A stretch of DNA of 64,000 nucleotides from Impatiens glandulifera (GCF_907164915.1 NC_061862.1:61133068-61197067); one strand, 5' to 3'. Shown: positions 34,475-49,549, counted from the stretch's first letter. The notes: a model not told the origin generated them from the sequence alone. Made by a program: numbers and translations.

Positions 34475-35218
34475 ATGGTATCATCTAACCAATTTTCACT
34501 CATCTTTCTCCTCCTCCTGTTAGCCATTATCAACTTCACCCACAGCACGGACCTAACAATAACAATAGTCAACAACTGTCCCTACACCATCTGGCCAGCC
34601 ATTCAACCCACCGCCGGCTACCCCATCTTAGACCACACCGGTTTCCAACTCGAAAAACTAACCCACTTCTCCTTTCCCGCTCCCCAAACGCAGTGGTCCG
34701 GTCGTATCTGGGCTCGAACGGGATGCATAGAATCCCTAGACCGTTTCACATGTGCCACCGGAGACTGCGGAGGGCATCTCGAGTGTGTCTTGATGGGAGG
34801 TGCTACCCCAACAACCCTAGCCCAAATCAGCGTTCACAATCCACCCAACGACGATTGTTCATACGATGTGAGTCTGTTGGATGGTTTCAACATCCCGATG
34901 ACAGTTACCCCACACGAGGGGAAAGGGAACTGCCCAGTAGTTGGGTGCCGGGAAGATATTTTGGCGACTTGCCCAGATCCATTGAGGATGCGGTCGTCTT
35001 CGGGAGCGGTAGTGGGGTGCATGAGCGGGTGTGAGGTGTTTGGGACCGACGAGTTATGTTGTCGGAATCATTATAACAGCCCACAGACTTGTAAGGCTTC
35101 GAATTACTCGGAGTTCTTTAAGGTGGCTTGTCCGGATACGGTTACCTACGCACATGACTCGTTGGCTTTGTATGAATGCTCGTCTGTGCGCGAGCTTAAG
35201 GTCATATTTTGTCATTGA
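34475..35218 (+). CDS. Thaumatin-like protein (PR-5 family), secreted
   Basis: Secreted defence or wall-associated protein of the PR-5 family. Many members bind beta-glucan or act on fungi; activity here is not shown. 247 aa, no intron. The signal peptide is residues 1-24 (FSLIFLLLLLAIINF), and mature TDLTITIVNNCPYTIWPAI is the classic family start. All 16 conserved cysteines are present, including the CC pair in ELCCRNHYN and the final IFC. Acidic-cleft residues appear in order: Arg in GRIWART, Glu in GHLECV, Asp in SLLDGFN, Asp in CREDI and Asp in CPDTVTY. An extra Cys occurs in NDDCSYDVS, where most relatives have a non-Cys residue. The frame is open upstream to 34322, but the ATG at 34475 is chosen because it begins a clean signal peptide. 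Confidence 0.93.
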   Translation: MVSSNQFSLIFLLLLLAIINFTHSTDLTITIVNNCPYTIWPAIQPTAGYPILDHTGFQLEKLTHFSFPAPQTQWSGRIWARTGCIESLDRFTCATGDCGGHLECVLMGGATPTTLAQISVHNPPNDDCSYDVSLLDGFNIPMTVTPHEGKGNCPVVGCREDILATCPDPLRMRSSSGAVVGCMSGCEVFGTDELCCRNHYNSPQTCKASNYSEFFKVACPDTVTYAHDSLALYECSSVRELKVIFCH

Positions 35219-36355
35219 TCTGCATTCTAGTCATAATAAATGAGCTCAAAATTGTTATATCTACAAATTGTTCTTCCAAACTATACAAAATAAACTAAGA
35301 ATAAAATAATTTGTATATTTAGTTAATGCCAGGATAAACTTTTGTGTAAAATATAAATTAGAAAGAAAAAAAAAAATCATTTTATTGGTGTCATTTGTTC
35401 TTACTATACGGTAGGCCATTGGAATTGCATGAGGAAAGGATAGTTATGTTCAAATATCAAATATGTTTATTTTTAGGTTGGTTGATCATGTTTCCGGTTA
35501 AATATTGGGACTATTTAACACGTGAGAGTGAAGGTGTGAGGATAAATAAATAAATATTTAAAAGAATAAAAATAAATAAATAATAATTTTAGGTTAAATC
35601 AATGTGTGTTTTTGAACAATAAAATTACTATTAATAATTATTCATTTAAATTTAAAATGCTTTTAAAGCGAGAATTAAACGCGTTTTTAAGTAAGAATTA
35701 AACTCTCAATATTCTTATATTTTAAACAAAACTCATCCCATTTGATATTTTAAACAGTTAATTAATTATTAATATTTGTGTGTTAAATAATAAATATATA
35801 AACATATCTTATATGTTATCAATACTGCATACATACATGGTTTAAACAACTTGCCTTGAATTGGAATGCTTCTCAATCCTCAGGATTAAGAAGAACAAAG
35901 AGGAGTAAAACATGATATCAATTATTTATAACACTTTAAAATATTATAGTCATTCTATCTAAAATAATAATAGTTTGTTTTCTACCAACATTTTTATTTA
36001 ATAGTTGATTTTACATCAAATAAATTAGTCAGAATCATTAGTTAAAATAACAAAATAAGTTTTTGTATTTTATATAGTTAAAAAAATAAAAATTAATAAT
36101 ATTTTGAATCATATAACCCATTTTAAAATATTATTTATCATCAAGATTTTTTTTTAAAATTATATTAAATTTAAGTTAGATTGAGTTTGAATTTTTTTTT
36201 TTATTAATATATAAAATTAAAACATATTTTACAATATTATTTAAAAAAAATATATTTTCCAAATAATATTTTATTTTTGTACAAACTTAAATTCAGCTCA
36301 TAGTTTGTTTAAAAGAAAATATAAATTACAATTAAAACTAAAAATATATCTACAG
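35219..36355. other. AT-rich intergenic region
   Basis: 3' UTR of the thaumatin-like gene, then low-complexity A/T sequence up to the first H4 promoter. No gene, RNA or transposon end identified. Confidence 0.55.
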
Positions 36356-36359
36356 TTCA

Positions 36360-36851
<492 letters not shown>

Positions 36852-38850
36852 GGTTTTAACCCTTTTAGTTTCACGTGAATTGTTTCATTATGTTCCTTAT
36901 CTGTCGATTTAGTTCTAGTGCGTCTTCTATAAACTAAATGTTATCAAGATTTAATTGATGCCCCACATTAAATCTTGGAGAATTGATGTCGATGTAGAAG
37001 TAGATTGATGGGTTTTAATCTTCTATGGCCAATACAGCCATTAATCGCTGAATCCATGCCTATAGTTTTCTTGTTCTTCCATTCATCAATTGTTGCTAAT
37101 TTGACATCATTTTGTCGACAGATGTATGCCTATCTGGTTGTTTTAAAGGGTGAAAATATTATTGTGTCAACAACTTTGATTGTTTTCTTACTTTAACTTT
37201 AGAGTTTCTATGTTAGACCCATGTGTGTTAAGAATCATAATTATACATCAAAACTGCTGAATAATAATAACAATAATTTTATATACTAAATAATTTGTGT
37301 ATCATAATAATATAAATGAAATAAGTTCATAACAATTAAGTTCATTTTCTATTAAAAGTTTATTTAATGATATTCAAATAACTATAAAATATAATAAATA
37401 ATCATAAATAAAATTGTACAAATAATTATGCAAATTAAAATATAATAATAAAGAAAATGCACAGTTCCTACATTATTTAAATGTAAAATTTACTTAAAAG
37501 AGTGTTTGAAAAAAAATTATTAATTACAAAATTATGTAAAAATATTTAAAATTTTTATTATTTTGCTCCAAGTTATATTTTTAATCTAATAAAAAAATAT
37601 CAAATTAGTTTTGTAAATAAATTATTATCAGTGAATAAATAGTTTATATATATTTATATTATATTGAGAAATAAATTATGAAAGAATATTTATTTTTATA
37701 ATAAAGAATTATATAAATATATTATTATTAAGAGAGCAAATATTTATATAAATTTATATTATATAGTGAAAAATAAATGAAAAGAGATAATATTATAATT
37801 TTTTTTCTTTATTTATGGTGATATATATATATATATATATAGTATTTAAATAATATAATTTAAAATTAAATATTTATAATATGTTATTTTCTAAGTTTTA
37901 AATTAATTAGTAATTCACAACTTAACCTTATTGTATTAAATGATTAATATTATGTATAATAAAATGAATAGAAATAGTGGAAGTGGTAAACGATTACAAA
38001 CAAAAAAAAAAAATTATAAAGCTACTTTATTATATATAACAAAATTAAAATAAAAAAAACTTATAACATATAAATCATTAATTAAATTGTTTAGTATTAG
38101 ATTAATATAGGTATATAAAATATTTAAAATAATATATGTTTATTAAAATGAAAATAATGCATATAAATTTATTAAAAAAATTAAAAACAACATATTATAA
38201 ATATTTATTTGATAAGTTAAAGTAAATTAATCAACTATTTAATGATAAAAAATTAGATTAAAAATATTAGTTTAATTGTTGTTAAAAGGTTATATTATAA
38301 TAATTTATATTTTTTATTAAAAAGTTACTGTTTTTCATAATGAAGTGTTTAGTTTCCGGTTTGATATACTCAATTGTGGCTTATTAAATTTTTTTAATAG
38401 GGTTGATTGGCACAGGATCCTCTATGACTGAATAAACACGTTGCCCTCACAAATGGATGTGTTGAAAATTAATATTTTATTGCTATTATTATCTAATCTA
38501 CAAAATATGTTTTTTTTTATAATAATGGTCAAAATTAAAATTAAAATTAAAATTGATTTTATTTATATTTGTTAAATAAATTATAATTGAATTTGATGAT
38601 TTTTTTGTAAAGTTAAGTGAAAAAAAATTTATTATATATTTTTTATAAAATATTCTAAAAAGAATTACAATCTTTTTTAAATAAATAATTTGAGTTTTAG
38701 AAAAAAACTCAAATAGAAAATAAAAGCTTCAAAAATGTATTAGGCGCGAGTTGTGTATTTTAAAAATGTTTGATTTCCCTCCTTAATTTGGAATAGGTAA
38801 TTAATTATAAAGATAACCTTCCTTTTGTGCCCTAACATATATCATCCACG
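36852..38850. other. Spacer between H4 copies 1 and 2
   Basis: First 400 bases contain the 3' flank shared with copy 2. The rest is very AT-rich with a (TA)n run near 37811-37842. No other gene. Confidence 0.6.
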
Positions 38851-38854
38851 GTTG

Positions 38855-39355
<501 letters not shown>

Positions 39356-41315
39356 GGTTGTAACCCTTTTAGTTTCATATCAATTTAGTTATTGTGTTAG
39401 ATTGATAGAATTTAGTTAATTTGCTATGCTATGCTCAATTCAGTCAGTAATGACTGAAATTATGCCTAGAATATTCTTGTTTGACACATATGAATCTTAC
39501 ATTGCCAAATGAAATCAAGTCCATTCATCAAGTGTTGATAATTTGATCTTACTTTGTACACAGATGATGTCTATTTGGTTGTTTTAAATGGTGAAAATAT
39601 TATTATGTGAACAACTTTGACTGTTTTCTTGCTTTAACTTTTGATTTTCTCTGTTGAGATCCATGTCATGTTAAGAATCATAAACATGCAACAAATCTGT
39701 TGAATAATAATAAAAAATCTTGAAATTCCTATCCAGTATTCTTAGGAATCACCATTTAAGTTGCAGGAGCTTTGAATTATCCAAAAACTGATAAGATTTG
39801 AGATTTTCATGGTGTATAAACTATTTGATCTTGCTTTTATGTTGAATCAGGGGTATAATTAGTGTACTGTTTTTGAATAAATGAATAACATTGAGTTTTC
39901 ATCATCATATTTATACGTTTATGGGAAGATATGAGAAATTTAATCATAACTGAGCATCTGAACCTGCCTTGGTTTGTTTTTATAAATTTATGTATGACCT
40001 TTCTTAAGGTATTAAGAAGTACCTCGAAATAGAATGACCTGATACAACATGTATGTTAGTCTTATCTCCCACACATTTCTAGATCTTTTGTCTGTTTGTC
40101 TATGTTAGTGTTATCTCTCACACATTTCTAATGATTTTTTGTTTGTTTGTTTGTTTGTTTGAGTATAAGGAGAGGTGCTCAAAAGAACATGTAGAAATTG
40201 TCGGGTTCTTTTGATTATGGCTTATTTTGCTTTGGCTCTTCTTCTCCTAGCATATGTTTTAACTTCTGATTGAGCAATCCAAATGTTTTGCTCTAATGAA
40301 ATCCTCACATCTTTTAATCTCCTGAAGTCAACAAGTTACAATCCAAATATTGTGCTAGAAAGCGTTTGGATCGGCTAGGGTTTTGAAAGGATGCCAGAAA
40401 ATGAGCTTACAGTTACTTGTGTTTTACTACTCTGTGCTTTTGTTTATACATGTTCTATGCAATTGGAAACCTGACAGATTTTACTGAAAATCTTGTCTTT
40501 TTTAAGATATTGTTCATGTTGACACTTATCTTTTTATTTTTAGAAGTTACAGTATACATTGATTTTTTTATTTATTTGTTTGATTTATCTATTAAATGGT
40601 TATGTTTTTATTTTTTATTTTAATGGACCATTTAAAATTATTTATGCCAAATCAAAATGTAAACAGTGCACCAATTGTAACCAAATTTGGGGTAGTTGAT
40701 GTATACATTTTTTTTTTTTGTTTATTTTTATTTATTTTGTAATTAAAAAAAATTCACTACCTCATTATAATGATGGTTATTTTTTGGTTGTTATATAGAA
40801 AAAATTGAATCAGGGACTTTTTATCTTATATATATGTTTTTTAACATTACAGTTAAAAAGATTAATAAGTTAATCAAGAAATTATATATTGTTAGGCGAT
40901 AACAAGTCAAGAAGATGATGAGAATAATTGTGGTGTTTTAATTGACTATAGGGGTTATTTAAATATTCGTCGACATATCATTTATTTTTTTATTATTTAA
41001 TTATTCAATTAAAATATTATTAATTTTTTTTATTAAATATTAATATTTTAAACATTTCTTTACTTAATAATCAAACTTCTTTATAATATTAAACTAAACA
41101 AATAAAAATTGTTTAATTAATTACAATGAAATTTGAGATGGAATATTAAAATTTAAACATATCAAACTAAAATTTTGAGAAAGTATTACGCTTAAGGACT
41201 TTTAATTTATTTATTTTTGATTTCCCTCCACTCCTCCATTGGTAACAGGAGATAATAAATAATTAAAAGATATCCTTCCTTTTTTGCCCCTTAAATATAT
41301 ATATATATATATATC
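39356..41315. other. Spacer between H4 copies 2 and 3
   Basis: AT-rich. Contains a short local duplication near 40052-40130 (TCTCCCACACATTTCTA and TCTCTCACACATTTCTA), a (TTTG)n run near 40139-40160 and a (TA)n run at 41296-41312. No coding gene identified. Confidence 0.55.
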
Positions 41316-41319
41316 TACG

Positions 41320-41816
<497 letters not shown>

Positions 41817-43160
41817 GGTCTTAATCTGTCAAATTTCTGTAACTGTTCTTTATTTTTTGAGAATTGATGGTTCAGTTTTCATACATCTTTACCCTAAACT
41901 GTTGTCAGCTTGGTTGAAATTCAACTGGGTTCTTCTGATTACATAGAATTGTAATTCGATTGATGATTAAATGAAATATAATCTTGGCGCAAACTGGCGA
42001 TTTGTTTGAAAGACAACAAGAACATCAACCCTAAAACTAAATCCAAGCATTGATTTACATGTTTTAGTTTAGATCAAGTTTGCTTCTTTTAAACCCTTTC
42101 ATTATTATCTTTTAGAGATATTGTGTGCTCATTCTTTTCATGGGAACATGGCCCATGATGTGATTCAAACAGTAGCAACTGATTGAACATTTCCGGGATA
42201 TATTGACAAAGGAAGATGCATTTCCTTTGAATTGGGTTTCAATATTATTTTCTGTCTCTTGGCTCGGTCTATTAAGAAACATTTAGCATTTGTTTCTTCT
42301 GTTATTTCTCATAAGTATTGTAGACAGTGTGTTGAAGAATGTCTTATGGATGATTGTGTTCTTTATTATCAGAATTAGTTTGCATAGACCAGCGGGTTCT
42401 TTATTCTGGAACCTGCCGATATCTTTCCACAATTTGAGTTCTTGATAATCAAATTCTAGCATCATATCCTCAAAATATTTTAATATATTTTTAAATATTA
42501 GAAATGATTTCAATGTTTTTATAGAAAAGCATGAAAAACTATATTTTCTTTGTATGTATATGAGTTGGATTAAAAATCTAATCTGAGTAAATTTTTAAAT
42601 GTTTATTCTACTAATTCTCCACCCAAAAAATTCTTAATATGAATTTTCTTTTACGGTTTTAGAAAAGTAATGTTATCTCTTCTTCTTCTTCAAGTTGCCA
42701 TTGATACATTATATAAATTGGTAATTTGTCAATTGGAAGAATAAAGGTTGAATTTAGCATTTGCTCTTTAGTATTGAGTTCAACTCTTGGTTTCTTCTCT
42801 ACTTAAATTCTACAAATGGACAATTTAGGCTGACCCTAACATTGACCGAGCCAGTTATCACTTATCTGTAATGTAAATAAAATAAATTATCCAAATAGAT
42901 TTTATCCTTAAATTTTGTGTGCGATTCAATTTTCCTTGTAGTTTTCAAGTTTTAGGTTGTTTTTAAGAATTCAAAATTCAAAATTAGTTAATCTTAAATA
43001 TATTTTATAGACTAAATATGAGTTTGGAGGATAAATTATTTTCCCAACAAAATTAGTTAATGAAACAAAGTTTTAATTTTTTATACATGTATTTTGATTT
43101 TCTCTATTTTTTAGTTATGATTTTGGTATTTAATAGATAAAAAAGAGTGATTAAAATTTA

Positions 43161-43195
<35 letters not shown>

Positions 43196-43590
43196 TAAAT
43201 AAATGTGGAACTCAAGCCTTAGAGGAGATAGTTTGATTACTTATAATATTGTTTTTTTAAATCTCTTGACATATTATTATTATTTTATAATCAAATTACT
43301 TTATTAATCAATTAAAATATTAAAATATATTTATTAAAATTTAAAAGTAAATAGACACTTTGATACTTCATCATAATTTTTATTTTTTTTATAAATAACC
43401 TATTAATATTGAACAATTAAAAATAAAAAAAATCAAACAAGTCCTAATTTAACTCAAAAAATTATTTTAAAATTACAAAAAAATTTATACATTTTATGAT
43501 AAGCGGGAAAAACAAATTGCTGACCCAAAAAAAGTTGCACGCGCCTTCTGTATTTTAAAAACTTTGCTGTGTATTCAATTATCCCTCCAC
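41817..43590. other. Intergenic region after H4 copy 3
   Basis: No gene found. A (TA)n microsatellite at about 43161-43185 is followed by (AAAT)n. Mostly AT-rich low-complexity sequence. Confidence 0.5.
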
Positions 43591-43599
43591 TTCATGTTA

Positions 43600-43787
43600 C
43601 ATATATCAACTGTGCATATTAATCCTTACTCAAGCGATGCAGATAGACATTCTCAACCGTCGATCAGAAGCAATAAGCATCTACAAATACTAAGACAACT
43701 AGTTCATTCCCAATCATTTGCCTCGCTCATCAGAATCACATTAATACTCCACAAAAGACTTCAAATATCAATCACCATCGAAAATTA
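43600..43787 (+). promoter_or_regulatory. Orphan histone H4-type promoter and leader without a gene
   Basis: ATATATCAACTGTGCATATTAATCCTTACTCAAGCGATGCAGATAG-like order matches the H4 promoters: a decayed octamer block (GCGATGCAGATAGACATTCT), a nonamer-like block (CAACCGTCGATCAG), then CATCTACAAATAC. It ends at CATCGAAAATT, where the others have TATTGAAAAATGTC. Similarity stops at the start-codon position and no H4 coding sequence follows. Confidence 0.7.
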
Positions 43788-43799
43788 ATACAAAATAAG

Positions 43800-45340
43800 T
43801 GAGTTGTCGATTCAATTTTCGTGACACATGCATATGACTAACCATAATACAATATTTTTTCATTCAAATATCATTCGTTAGAATTCCACCATTAATAACG
43901 CTACATTCAAAAAACGAGATTTTAGATGCAATTTTTGACTCTTAAAGTTTTTCCTAACAAAAATTATATGAAATAATCTTAACGAACAACTTGTAGCAAT
44001 GCTCACATGAAAACTAACCATATTTCAACGCATAACATCTTGTTTAGACGGTGACACTTGATTGCGTCCTATCAAAAGTAAACTCTATTATGAGACAAAG
44101 TCTCCATAATGTTTAATCTCATTCTATATCTAATTCGTTAGCGAAACCACTAGACCGATGATCAAATATAGTTTTAACTATGACATTTCTATATATTAAT
44201 GGAAGTACGCTCATGATACGTTGTAGCTAAATTTTGACACTACCAAATGCCGTCATAAAATCTAATTAAAGAACCATCTCCATAATGAATCTAGACGTTT
44301 CACAAAAACTTTTCTACATAAAATAATTTTCCCTCCAAATTTTATACCCTACTGGATAATTAAACATTTTAGTGAACCAACTAGGCCAATCATTACCATA
44401 CTTAATCTGATTATCGATGCCCAAAAATTATTTAACTCCATTGTAAATCTACTACACCATTTGATAGAAAAGCCTTATCCCAACTAACTAACACCATTTG
44501 ATAGAAAAGCCTTATCCCAACTAACTAATTGACAAAATAATGAGTTAGAAGATTCCAATAAAAATTTACACATTATTCTCTCTATTTTCACCGTCACTCT
44601 TTGGGAGAATGAATAATGACTCATTTTTATGTAATATTAATTTATTATTATGAATAATTTTTTTTTAAAATGTATTAGTATTACTAATTATTTATGAAGA
44701 TGATGAAATTAATATTTATTATTATATAAAATAATAATTTAAATGTATAAATATATTTAAAATATAAATAATTAAATTTATTTAAAAAAAATTAAAATAG
44801 TAATATTAAAATTATATATAATCAAATTAAAAACAACAATTTAAATATATGCATATATATATATATTAAAATATAATAAAGTTAATAAATATATGAATTT
44901 TATGAATTTATTTGTTATTAAATTATCATTTTGTTTTGTAGGTATTTAAAAATAATAAAAATATAAGTCGCCAAAATTTTGGCCAGAAAAGTTGGCATCG
45001 AGGAGCCTCCCTTATTGGGTGAAGGTCAAAGGACCAGACAAGTGGTCAACTGAGCCAGGACCATGCACAAGTCTAGACTCAAGCCCAGAAAGATGTGCAA
45101 CCAAGGCAATCTCCTTCTCGGTCCTGACTGTTCTTGGTGGCCTTCAACACGTTATTCATGTGTTCTTTGCAAAAGCCAACAACTAGACTAGACGCGTGAG
45201 TCCCTTTGGTTTCGTAGAATGACGATATCTCCCTTAACATTTGATCTAATTAAGCTATAAAAAAAGCTATGTAAGAAATCTAATAATGCCAACAGTTTTG
45301 GAAAAAAAATTAACACACCCACAATTAATTCGGAAGGACT
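43800..45340. other. Unassigned region
   Basis: No recognised gene. A 37-bp tandem duplication (CACCATTTGATAGAAAAGCC then TTATCCCAACTAACTAA) lies at 44454-44527. A GC-richer island at 44980-45190 has a 64-codon frame without a known domain. The rest is AT-rich. Confidence 0.5.
44454..44527. repeat. 37-bp perfect tandem duplication
   Basis: Two identical adjacent copies beginning CACCATTTGATAGAAAAGCC and ending CCAACTAACTAA. No third copy. Confidence 0.9.
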
Positions 45341-48147
45341 AGTGTTATAGCTAAAATCGACTAACAGATAATTTTTTTTATCCTAGCTTATAATACCATA
45401 GGCTAGCTACCATAACACCTTCTCAAATTGAATAGAACCCTGATTTTTTAATTTTTAAGTAAATCACCAAATTTGTCTTCTTGGTATCTATATTTAAGTA
45501 TTTTTCTTTTGACTCATTTTCATTTCTTTCATTTTTTTGTAAGCCCATTTTAATAAATCAAAATATTGACATTTCTGAAATTCTCTATGCGTGTGATGTT
45601 TGAATTGATATCATGCATATCTGAGTGATTTTAAAGCTTTTTATATTCTCAAAATTTGCTAATTCATTCGCAATTAAAAACGCCCATATTTGAAAAATCT
45701 ATTTTGATTTAAATTGGCCATGTTCTTTGGAACCTTGTTTGTGAATAAGGCTCAAGAAAATGTGTATTATTTTATGTAACATAAATATGGTGTTTGTTGC
45801 CTCTAAAAATACAATTTAGAATGACTTTAATTTTTTCTTGAACTTAGATTTCTCTAAACTTATTGGTTGATTGATGTTATGATTAATGATTTAATGTTGG
45901 ATTAATGTTTTAGAATCATGAATTAACGTTTGTGTTGAGTTAAATTTTGTTTTATGTCAATTTTTAGGTACTAGATGTTCTTGGCCAAGAATACCCGACC
46001 GTGAAAAAAGACTAGTGGCTAAGTTTTCTAGCCATGGCCCGATTTTCGATTGAGAAAACTAGCCATGGCTTGATTTATGACCGAGAAAAGGAGCAGCGGC
46101 TGAGGTTTTTGACCGAGAAAACTAGCCATGACCTGTTTTCATGACCTGTTTTCTTACCGCATTTTTCCTGAGCGCCCGAGAAAACTAATTTGTTATTTTA
46201 CAAAGACTTTTGATTCGATTTATCTCAAAAAAGAATAATTCTTTAAGTGACGTAACTTAGAAAAGTTTAGCGGTTTTTATGGTGTACAGTTTCTTGCGAC
46301 TCTGTTGGAGATATTTAGAAAACTATTTTACCATTTTTAAACTTTATTTGTCCAATGTGCATCGAAGCTATATGATCTCTTTACTTTCAAGAATGGGAAA
46401 GTGAGCGCATATTTTACGCTTTAGGACATGTATGCATATGAGTATACGTATTACTCTTTTTCTCTTTTCGTTTATTCTTTAACCATCACTCTATCTCGAC
46501 AGAGCCGACATATTCACTACATGCACGTTCCTACATGACGTTTCATTAAGAAGACATCTAACAAACAAACGAGTTTCTCTTAGCTCAGAATTCACGACAC
46601 GCTGTGAAATTCCTTCAATCATTTATCGACGAACGCACATACGTTACTAAACTTAGAGCTCACGACTCTTCGTGACATTTCTCATTTTTCGATGAACGTA
46701 CAAGCGTCATTCAGATCAGAATTCATGACTCTTCATTTAATTCCTCCTATCATTTGTCGAAAAAAGCACCTTCCATTCTCCCTTGTTGAACAAATGAGCT
46801 TAACTTAGCTCATTATTCACGACTATTCATTAAATTCCTTATGATCCTTCCTTTATTGATTCCTAAAGTCACGTGACAAGAAGAAGGTGGGACATTACAT
46901 ACCTAGATCCATGTCACGTTATACTTAGAGCTTGAAGTCTCCTCGTCGTCCCCTTTTCGAAGAATATTGGAATTCGATTAAACGAGAAGGATAACTAAAA
47001 AAATCAATCATACGACGATAATCAATATGTTGTGGATTTACAATCATCTGAGAGGTAAACATTCTATCGAATGAGGAGCTTATTATAGCCCTAATGAGAG
47101 ATTTTAAAAAGTTATTTAAGTGTAGAAGATGACATCTCAAGGTAGTGGGTATGAGATGAGGACCTAAGTAATGTGGTTTGAGATTGTTGGGACGATTGAC
47201 TATTTCTTTAGATTCACGTTTGCTTGTGTATATTAGTAGCCTAATTGTACTCTCACTAACTTTTCTTCTTTTTTATAGAACCAACGATCACCATGGGAAC
47301 TCTACGCGATCACACTACCGGCTGTTTTACTAGAAGCATGTAGGACGAGGAAACACCTTTGGTATACAACCCTTCCTCAAGTCGAAGGGATATGAGATCC
47401 ATTATTAATGAGGAAGGAATTATTACAAAGACCGATTTGCAAGCGATTTGCAAGCTATTGATGAGAAGATGATTAACTTCATGGAATGTTTATCGACATC
47501 AGTACCCTCTTCTTATCAACCACCTACCTATGACACATTTCTAACCACCCTTATTCAACACAATGAATGACAATTTGAAACCGTCCCGCGGTAACCGATC
47601 CGAATTGCCTCGTTTGGGGTGTTTTTCCCCCGGTTTGACTTGTAGTTGACTGAGGATGGAACGAAAATGGTATCCCGATCTCACCCCGAACACTATAAAC
47701 ACAATTAAATATTTAAAATCATCAATATATTTATTTATTATAATATTTTATAAGAGTTGTAAGTTTATTTATTTATAATAACATAAAATTTCAATATATT
47801 ACAAAATATATTATATTAAAAAATACGTTTATATAATTTTATTTTATAATTTTTTTTTAAATATGGTATAAACGATGCCCACGGGGATTCTCCGAAACCG
47901 AACGGTGTGGGGATGATATGAAAAAATCTCCAAAGTAAAAACAGGGCAAGGATGGTAAATACATTCCCCGCCATGAATTGCCCCATTCCATCCCTATTAA
48001 ACACCTCTCAAACTAACCCCTTATTCCCACCCAAACCTATTACTAAAAATCCGGAGGAAGTTATAGCGGAAGAGTGGTACGATTGCAATGAGGAAACCAT
48101 GCTGAGGAAGAAATGCAATTAGTCTAGATTAATTAAATCAGAAAGGG
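45340..48147 (+). mobile_element. Ty3-gypsy (Ogre/Tat-like) remnant, left part
   Basis: A degenerate primer binding site TGCGACTCTGTTGGAGAT at 46295-46312 resembles the reverse complement of a plant tRNA-Arg 3' end (family form TGGCGACTCCGCTGGGGAT), which Ogre/Tat elements use. Sequence before it would then be LTR; its start is not fixed. A gag-like start appears at 47294 (ATGGGAACTCTACGCGATC) with stops soon after. The remnant is cut at 48147 by a Ty1-copia insertion and resumes at 53372. A (CCGAGAAAACTAGCCATG)-type repeat lies at 46000-46140. Confidence 0.4.
47690..48010. other. Unclassified GC-rich/AT-rich/GC-rich segment
   Basis: Begins after GGTATCCCGATCTCACCCCG and ends with CATTCCCCGCCATGAATTGCCCC. 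The outer parts have CCCGAAAC/CCCCG-type wording often seen in plant dispersed repeats, around a central AT-rich core at 47700-47860. No terminal repeats confirmed. Confidence 0.3.
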
Positions 48148-48152
48148 GAAGA

Positions 48153-48655
48153 TGTTGAGGTGTTCCTTGCCATTGCGGGCGGGTTTTTTAAATTTCGGGT
48201 AAACGGGTCAGGTTTTTCTGTTATGAAAACGGGTTAGAGTATAAATACTTTTTTTGGGCATTTTCTCATAATATACAATAAAGTTGAGAGAGTGAATTAC
48301 AGATCTAGGGTTTTCTAGTTTCCTTCTTCTTCTTGTTCTTTGGCTGATCTAGAGAGAAAGATTGGGGGAGCTTTTGATTATGGAGTAGTCCAATCATTCC
48401 TAGTGTAATCACTTCTTTCATTTGAGAGCAGGGCATGTAAGTTTCTACTATTGACATTTCTTTGATTTAGTGAAACTTATCCCTCCCGTGGACGTAGGTC
48501 AATTTTAACCGAACCACGTATATTGTGTTGTCGTTTATTGCTTTGTGCTATTTCAGTTTCGTAATCTGTTTGTCGTCATAGACGATTTGGAAACTGATTT
48601 GTTACAGGTTTGATTTCGAAGAAGATCCATAGTTTTGCTCTTGCAAAACCCAACA
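48153..48655 (+). repeat. 5' LTR of the copia element
   Basis: Starts TGTTGAGGTGTTCC and ends GCAAAACCCAACA. Contains a TATA-like GTATAAATACT at about 48239. 503 bases. Confidence 0.95.
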
Positions 48656-48792
48656 GTGGTATCAGAGCAGTATTGATTGATTATCTGTTTTAACATTGGA
48701 GTAGAGTGCTCTGCTGGTTACTTGACGAAATTCAAAGAGGAGATCAACTGGTTTCTTTGTTGGGGTTTTTGTTAGTTGTTAAGGCAGTAATA

Positions 48793-49549
48793 ATGGGAAA
48801 ATCTAGACCTGATATGGTGAGTCTGAATGGTACAAACTACAAGCAATGTAAACTGATGATTAGTGATCTGTTAGTTTCAGATGATTTGAATGAAGCAATT
48901 GAAAATGAGGGTGTTAGACTTGAGACTACAAAAGAAGCTGATTGAAAAAAAGACAGATAGAAAAGCCCGCAGCTTTATTCGTTCCTGGGTTGGTGTAAAT
49001 GTTGCGCACCATGTTGAGAATGAGACTACAGTGTATGGTGTGTGGAGTAAACATGAAGCTCTCTATGCTGGGAGGTCAACAGAGAATAAAGCAGCACTGG
49101 TACGAAGACTGATGAATCTGAAGTATATTGATAATAAATCAATTGCTGAGCATTTGAATGAATTTCAAAATATTCAGTTGAGTAGTATGAAGATAAACTT
49201 TGATGATGAGGTGCATACACTTTTAGTCCTTGGATCTTTGCCTACAAGTTGGGAGACACTTATTATCACTCTTAGTAACTCAGCACCAAATGGTAAAGTC
49301 AACATGGCATTTGTCACAAGTTCCTTACTTGATGAGGAGAATCGAAAGGGGATAAACCATCTAAGTCTGATATGTTTGTGGCTGATAGAGGAAGATCAAA
49401 GGATAATAGAAGTGGTTCGAGCAGGGGCAAGTCTAGAAGCAAGTCTAGAGCTCCAAAGAAGGATGGTGCTTGCCATTACTGTGGCAAATTGGGTCATTGG
49501 AAAAACAAGTGCTGAAAATTTAAAAATGATAAAGCGAAGGGTACAGTAA
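48793..49549 (+). pseudogene. gag of the copia element, broken
   Basis: Starts at ATG 48793. A stop at 48943 and a frame change in an adjacent A-run split it; the frame continues at 48958 to about 49340, then shifts again. A copia-type gag (UBN2) region around 49090-49260 includes NLKYIDNKSIAEHLNEFQ. A CCHC zinc knuckle is readable in another frame at about 49467-49513 (CHYCGKLGHWKNKC). It would not make a full capsid protein. Confidence 0.85.

Noticed and set aside
44992..45186. 64-codon ORF in a GC-richer island
   Set aside because: No recognised domain or signal and no promoter; perhaps a transposon fragment, but nothing supports a gene.
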